From: G963665925 sp963665925
Lineage (GTDB): Bacteria; Bacillota; Clostridia; Peptostreptococcales; Acidaminobacteraceae
DNA: 64,000 nucleotides
Assembly (NCBI GenBank): GCA_963665925.1
Contig: OY762511.1
Coordinates: 4,774,001 to 4,838,000 of the forward strand
Reading direction: 5' to 3'
Shown: one piece after another, positions 61,140-64,000 of the stretch
Position numbering within the stretch: position 1 is the stretch's first letter
How the letters are laid out: each line of letters starts with the position of its first letter
Notes under the pieces: generated by a model
The model's input: only the letters and a program-made list of their open reading frames with translations
Told to the model about the DNA's origin: nothing
Database searches by the model: none
Position numbers and translations under genes: made by a program

Positions 61140-62411
61140 TCAAGCTACAGTACCACGCTTATTTTCATATTTCTTATAGGACGCCGAGCGCATGATTTCC
61201 TCAATTCGGTCAACGAGTTCGACGATGTCTGCATATCTTGTATAGAGGGGCACCGGTGCAAGTCGGATGACATTGGGCTCACGGTAGTCTGGAATGATTC
61301 CACTTGCCTTCATCGCTTCGTTAATACTTGCAGCTTCACTGTGAACAAGTGCAACATGCCCGCCTCTTCTATGAGATTCACGCGGTGTACCCACACTACA
61401 GCCGTACCTTCCAAGCCGCGCATCGATCAGTTGCATAAGTGCCTCCGTGAGTTTCAGTGATTTCTCTCTAAGCGCATCCATGCCCATAGCACTGAAATGT
61501 CCAAGTGATCCTTTAAGCGTTGCCATACTCATGACATGCGGTGTGCCGATTTCCCATGCCGATGCTGTACTTGAAGGTTCAAATTCAAGGGCAAGATCAA
61601 ATTGCCTGTCCTTTCTGTATCCAAACCAGCCAGCAAGTGCCGGACCTTTTTCCAGGTGCTTCTCATGGACAAACAAACTTGCTGCCGCCCCCGGCCCCCC
61701 ATTGAAGTACTTGTAGTTGCACCAGAAGGCAAAATCGGCCCCCCAGCTGTGAAGGGCATGTTTTACAGCGCCAGCTGAGTGAGACAGATCGAGCCCGATT
61801 ACCGCACCAGCGTCATGTGCTGCCTTTATAAGTCTTTCCATATCAAGCAGTTGTCCACTTCTATAAAGCACACCAGGCATCAAGACAAGCGCTGTCGTAT
61901 GGTCCATGGCTGCAATAATTCGATTTTCATCAAGTGTCTGCCCATCCTCACTAGATACAATAATTAGGTTTTCTTCAACAATTATGCCCATTTGCTTCAT
62001 ATGACTTCTCACTGCATAAAGGTCCGTAGGAAAATTCAGTGCATCAACAACGATCTTTCTGCGTTCCCCCTCCGGCTTATAAAATGTTGCCAGAAGCAGG
62101 TGCAGATTCATAGTCGTTGAACTGTGTACCGTCAATTCCTGTGGCAGTGCACCCATAAGAGGCGCTTGTATTTCTGCAATTTCCTGCGACATATAATACC
62201 AGCTGTTTTTAGCTTCCGTCCAGCCTCTGATGCCAAGCTTTCTCCAGTCTTCTAGTGTTGCGTGAAGGCTTTCATCCGCATCGATTGACATGAGACCAAG
62301 AGAGTTTCCGTCCATATAAAGTTCATTTTCGTTCAGGTAGAAGCGGTCACGAATAGATGCTACTGGGTCCATTCTGTCCAGTTCTTCAGCAGTCTCCAAA
62401 TCCAAATACAT
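61140..62411 (-). CDS. kynU: kynureninase
   Basis: A 423-residue PLP enzyme of the kynureninase family. Family features are YLNENELYMDGNSLGLM near the N-terminus, TVHSSTTMNLHLLLATFY, GLDLSHSAGAVKHAL with the PLP Asp, and FWCNYKYFNGGPGA with the Schiff-base Lys. It cleaves kynurenine (or hydroxykynurenine) to anthranilate and alanine. No tryptophan dioxygenase or formamidase gene is nearby, so kynurenine probably comes from outside (inference). The promoter carries MarR-type operators. TGGAGGTG precedes the ATG. Confidence 0.93.
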   Translation of the reverse strand: MYLDLETAEELDRMDPVASIRDRFYLNENELYMDGNSLGLMSIDADESLHATLEDWRKLGIRGWTEAKNSWYYMSQEIAEIQAPLMGALPQELTVHSSTTMNLHLLLATFYKPEGERRKIVVDALNFPTDLYAVRSHMKQMGIIVEENLIIVSSEDGQTLDENRIIAAMDHTTALVLMPGVLYRSGQLLDMERLIKAAHDAGAVIGLDLSHSAGAVKHALHSWGADFAFWCNYKYFNGGPGAAASLFVHEKHLEKGPALAGWFGYRKDRQFDLALEFEPSSTASAWEIGTPHVMSMATLKGSLGHFSAMGMDALREKSLKLTEALMQLIDARLGRYGCSVGTPRESHRRGGHVALVHSEAASINEAMKASGIIPDYREPNVIRLAPVPLYTRYADIVELVDRIEEIMRSASYKKYENKRGTVA

Positions 62412-62451
62412 ATCGCACCTCCATAAATCATGTCTTAAGTTTGATATACAT

Positions 62452-62508
62452 ATTATATATTTAGGAAGCTAAATATTCAAGGGTTTTTATTTAGCTTCCT
62501 AAATATAT
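62452..62508 (-). promoter_or_regulatory. kynureninase promoter with two MarR-type operators
   Basis: On the minus strand TTGAAT (62475-62480) and a perfect TATAAT (62452-62457) are 17 bases apart. The spacer is ATTTAGCTTCCTAAATA, a TTTAG-n4-CTAAA dyad. A second copy in opposite orientation lies just upstream (62488-62508). The two copies form perfect 21-base inverted repeats with a 12-base gap. A MarR gene is directly upstream. Confidence 0.8.
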
Positions 62509-62544
62509 TGTGTTTTCATAAGGCCCCGAACCCACATTTGCCAC

Positions 62545-62979
62545 TCACAGCTCATGTGTCATCTCATCGTCCATATGCTTGAGGGCTTTGAGCATTTCAG
62601 CCCGAAGCGCGTCATTAATGTGCCCCGTCGTCCGCTTCTCAAAGCTGTTGATGATTATAAAGGCAGGCTCCCGTAAAGCTTCACCTTTGACTGTCAGGGC
62701 TATATGCTTTGCCCGCCTGTCAGCCTTGTCCTTCTTCCGTGCGGCAAGTCCTTTTTTTACAAGCTGATCTGTCAGCCCCGTAAGTGTTGAGGGCTTGACA
62801 CATATATGCTCCAGTATCTCCTTTTGCGTGAGCGTACCACGCTTCCAAAGTGTGTTCAGTACGCGAAACTGGGCATAGGTGATATCAAGCTCCTTTAGCT
62901 CATCATTTAACTGCAGCGCCGATTTTCGCGCAATTTCCTGAATAAAATAGCCTATGTGTGACGAAAAAACCGTATCCAT
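62545..62979 (-). CDS. MarR family transcriptional regulator
   Basis: A 144-residue winged-helix regulator. The DNA-binding region is LTQKEILEHICVKPSTLTGLTDQLVKKGLAARKKDKADRRAKHIALT, with the conserved Asp-Arg-Arg wing. It probably binds the dyads in the kynureninase promoter 40-90 bases downstream. GGGAGGCATTTTTT precedes the ATG. It lies 22 bases after the DUF6873-like gene and is probably co-transcribed with it. Confidence 0.93.
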   Translation of the reverse strand: MDTVFSSHIGYFIQEIARKSALQLNDELKELDITYAQFRVLNTLWKRGTLTQKEILEHICVKPSTLTGLTDQLVKKGLAARKKDKADRRAKHIALTVKGEALREPAFIIINSFEKRTTGHINDALRAEMLKALKHMDDEMTHEL

Positions 62980-63001
62980 AAAAAATGCCTCCCTATTGCC
63001 T

Positions 63002-63703
63002 TTACTTCAGTATTCGAACACTGCCTATATCAACCAAATCATTGGCACCTATCTCAATGATTGCATGTGCCCTATCCTCAATAAAATTTCGGATTGACTC
63101 CTTATGAGGATGCGCATCCAAACGCCCAAAAAAGACAATTGTCTCTTCAATACACATGGCTGCGCCGCCAATAAAGCCGTAGTTATAGCCTGGCAGGTCA
63201 ATCTCCCCCGGTTCAATAAGAAGAACCTCCATACCGTAGGCACGCAGCGCTTCTTCAACACCCGAATCGGACGTTATGAGACTGCGCGCGCCCACAGGAA
63301 GTATCATGCAGTTGGAATACCCCTGATTGACATGAATCCACTTATAGCCTGCAGCGTCAATGCACGCTTTTAGAACCGGATCTGTATGACAGGTGTTATG
63401 GACTGCGTAGGCCCCTATAAAAGCAACATTATAAGCAATGTTCCCAGGGTACTTATCCCTTAACACCGTTTGCCCGCGTACCATAAAGGCCTCCAACCCA
63501 GAATATGCTCTCACAAGTCCCTCGTATAAGGTCGGCTCCACCACAAGAGTATCACCTACAGGACAGCAGAGCATGTCAGCATGACTTCGAACCGCCTTAT
63601 TCAGTGTCTCCAGTGACGGAATCTCTACCCAGGTCACATTTTGAATCTTACCATATAAGCGCTGCTTGTTGAACGGACTGTCTTGACCAATTAATGCATA
63701 CAC
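63002..63703 (-). CDS. DUF6873-like GME-fold protein
   Basis: A 233-residue protein. It resembles arginine-deiminase/GME-fold hypothetical proteins: NVAFIGAYAVHNTCHTDPVLK, VNQGYSNCMILPVG, ITSDSGVEEALRAYG, and the near-C-terminal YNYGFIGGAAMCIEETIVFFG with LDAHPH. The clustered Cys, His and Asp suggest a guanidino-type or hydrolytic active site, but no activity is known to me. The start is GTG at 63703 with AGGA elements duplicated just upstream. It shares its transcript with the MarR gene. Confidence 0.7.
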   Translation of the reverse strand: MYALIGQDSPFNKQRLYGKIQNVTWVEIPSLETLNKAVRSHADMLCCPVGDTLVVEPTLYEGLVRAYSGLEAFMVRGQTVLRDKYPGNIAYNVAFIGAYAVHNTCHTDPVLKACIDAAGYKWIHVNQGYSNCMILPVGARSLITSDSGVEEALRAYGMEVLLIEPGEIDLPGYNYGFIGGAAMCIEETIVFFGRLDAHPHKESIRNFIEDRAHAIIEIGANDLVDIGSVRILK

Positions 63704-63706
63704 GGC

Positions 63707-63734
63707 TTTTTCCTATTCCTTTTTCCTATTCCTT
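63707..63734. repeat. 14-base tandem duplication at a ribosome binding site
   Basis: TTTTTCCTATTCCT occurs twice head to tail (63707-63720 and 63721-63734), followed by TTTTTC. On the minus strand this gives repeated AGGAATAGGAAAA just before the GTG start of the DUF6873-like gene. Confidence 0.85.
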
Positions 63735-63823
63735 TTTTCTATACAAACCACAAAACTGATTAATTTTCTAAATGAATACATTCTGGTATATGCCCACATA
63801 TCTCACAAGATGACCACTTATCA

Positions 63824-63832
63824 TGTTAGAAT
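63824..63832 (+). promoter_or_regulatory. extended -10 promoter of the aminotransferase gene
   Basis: TGTTAGAAT (TGn plus TAGAAT) lies 42 bases before the start codon; there is no clear -35. Confidence 0.4.
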
Positions 63833-63874
63833 AAAGATAAATTACTTAATCCATAAACAAAAGGAGTTACATAG

Positions 63875-64000
63875 ATGAAAAGAGTTTATCTCGATAACGG
63901 GGCTACTTCCTTTCCAAAAGCACCAGGTGTCGCTGAAGCTATTAATAATTATATCTTAAATGTCGGTACAAATGTAGGCAGAGGTGCATATGCTGAAGCT
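63875..64000 (+). CDS. class V aminotransferase, cysteine desulfurase-like (partial)
   Basis: The first 42 residues of a PLP enzyme, cut by the window end. MKRVYLDNGATSFPKAPGV with NVGRGAYA matches the start of the NifS/IscS/CsdA-like class V family, close to the branch annotated as cysteine desulfurase family protein. It may supply sulfur or release alanine. AAAGGAGTTACATAG precedes the ATG at 63875. It is divergent from the DUF6873-like gene. Confidence 0.85.
   Translation, partial: MKRVYLDNGATSFPKAPGVAEAINNYILNVGTNVGRGAYAEA

Noticed and set aside
60834..61460. 208-codon plus-strand ORF spanning the DUF445 and kynureninase genes
   Set aside because: It crosses two well-supported minus-strand genes and their gap. 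The translation has no family features.
63759..63774. Possible third MarR site upstream of the DUF6873-like gene
   Set aside because: It matches the kynureninase dyad at only about 11 of 16 positions and lacks symmetry.
1..64000. CRISPR arrays, insertion sequences, prophage, integrons
   Set aside because: No regularly spaced repeats, transposase or integrase-like ORFs, or terminal inverted repeats with target duplications were seen.

Overview
The window looks like ordinary chromosome from a low-to-mid GC Gram-positive bacterium, most likely a fermentative member of the Clostridia (Fusibacter or Acidaminobacter-like, which is inference). The reasons are strong AGGAGG ribosome binding sites, sigma-A promoters with frequent TGn extended -10 elements, T-box leaders on argS, pheS and thrS, an L20-type leader on infC-rpmI-rplT, an S-layer-homology protein, a citrate lyase cluster, and indolepyruvate:ferredoxin oxidoreductase next to a phosphotransacylase. 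No transposase, phage, CRISPR, rRNA or tRNA gene was seen. Gene density is high and most genes lie on the minus strand.

Layout. 1-2313: a c-di-GMP-I (GEMM) riboswitch with terminator leads into a chemoreceptor whose dCache domain carries the amino-acid-binding motif. 2595-5884: operon ptb-like, iorA, iorB for 2-oxoacid (aromatic amino acid) fermentation. 6152-10762: operon of a B12-binding radical SAM protein, a membrane protein, NAD kinase and a TPR protein. 10986-11489: an unknown small protein. 11567-15893: bshC-bshA (bacillithiol) and a His-rich lipoprotein. 16018-17261: a short chemoreceptor under a promoter with two Fur boxes. 17372-19455: argS with its T-box. 19603-23782: rhomboid protease, S-layer-homology protein, DeoR regulator with four operator-like repeats, HAD phosphatase. 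23872-33884: DUF523, mutS2, U32 peptidase, zapA, pheT, pheS and its T-box. 33896-36746: rRNA/tRNA methyltransferase and KtrAB potassium uptake.

36901-49233 is a citrate utilisation district. citG, citC and citDEFX encode citrate lyase and its maturation enzymes, followed by a GntR regulator and the tripartite tricarboxylate transporter tctCBA. A histidine kinase and a response regulator with an MpsC-like (DUF2294-like) output domain follow. 49440-53741 holds a half-length AbrB-family membrane protein and an M20 amidohydrolase plus polar amino acid ABC transporter operon. 54094-56392 holds an APH-like kinase, a zinc-ribbon/DUF2007 protein, an HxlR regulator and a divergent Dps ferritin with a PerR-like box. 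56583-60445 holds rplT, rpmI, infC (apparent ATC start) and thrS with its T-box. 60473-64000 holds DUF445, kynureninase, a MarR regulator, a DUF6873-like protein and the start of a class V aminotransferase.

The points most worth a second look are the Fur-box promoter of the sensor-less chemoreceptor, the MarR-type operators placed inside the kynureninase promoter, the REC plus MpsC-like response regulator beside the citrate genes, the c-di-GMP riboswitch on an amino acid receptor, the DeoR repeat array, the ATC start of infC, and the bacillithiol genes in an apparently clostridial genome.
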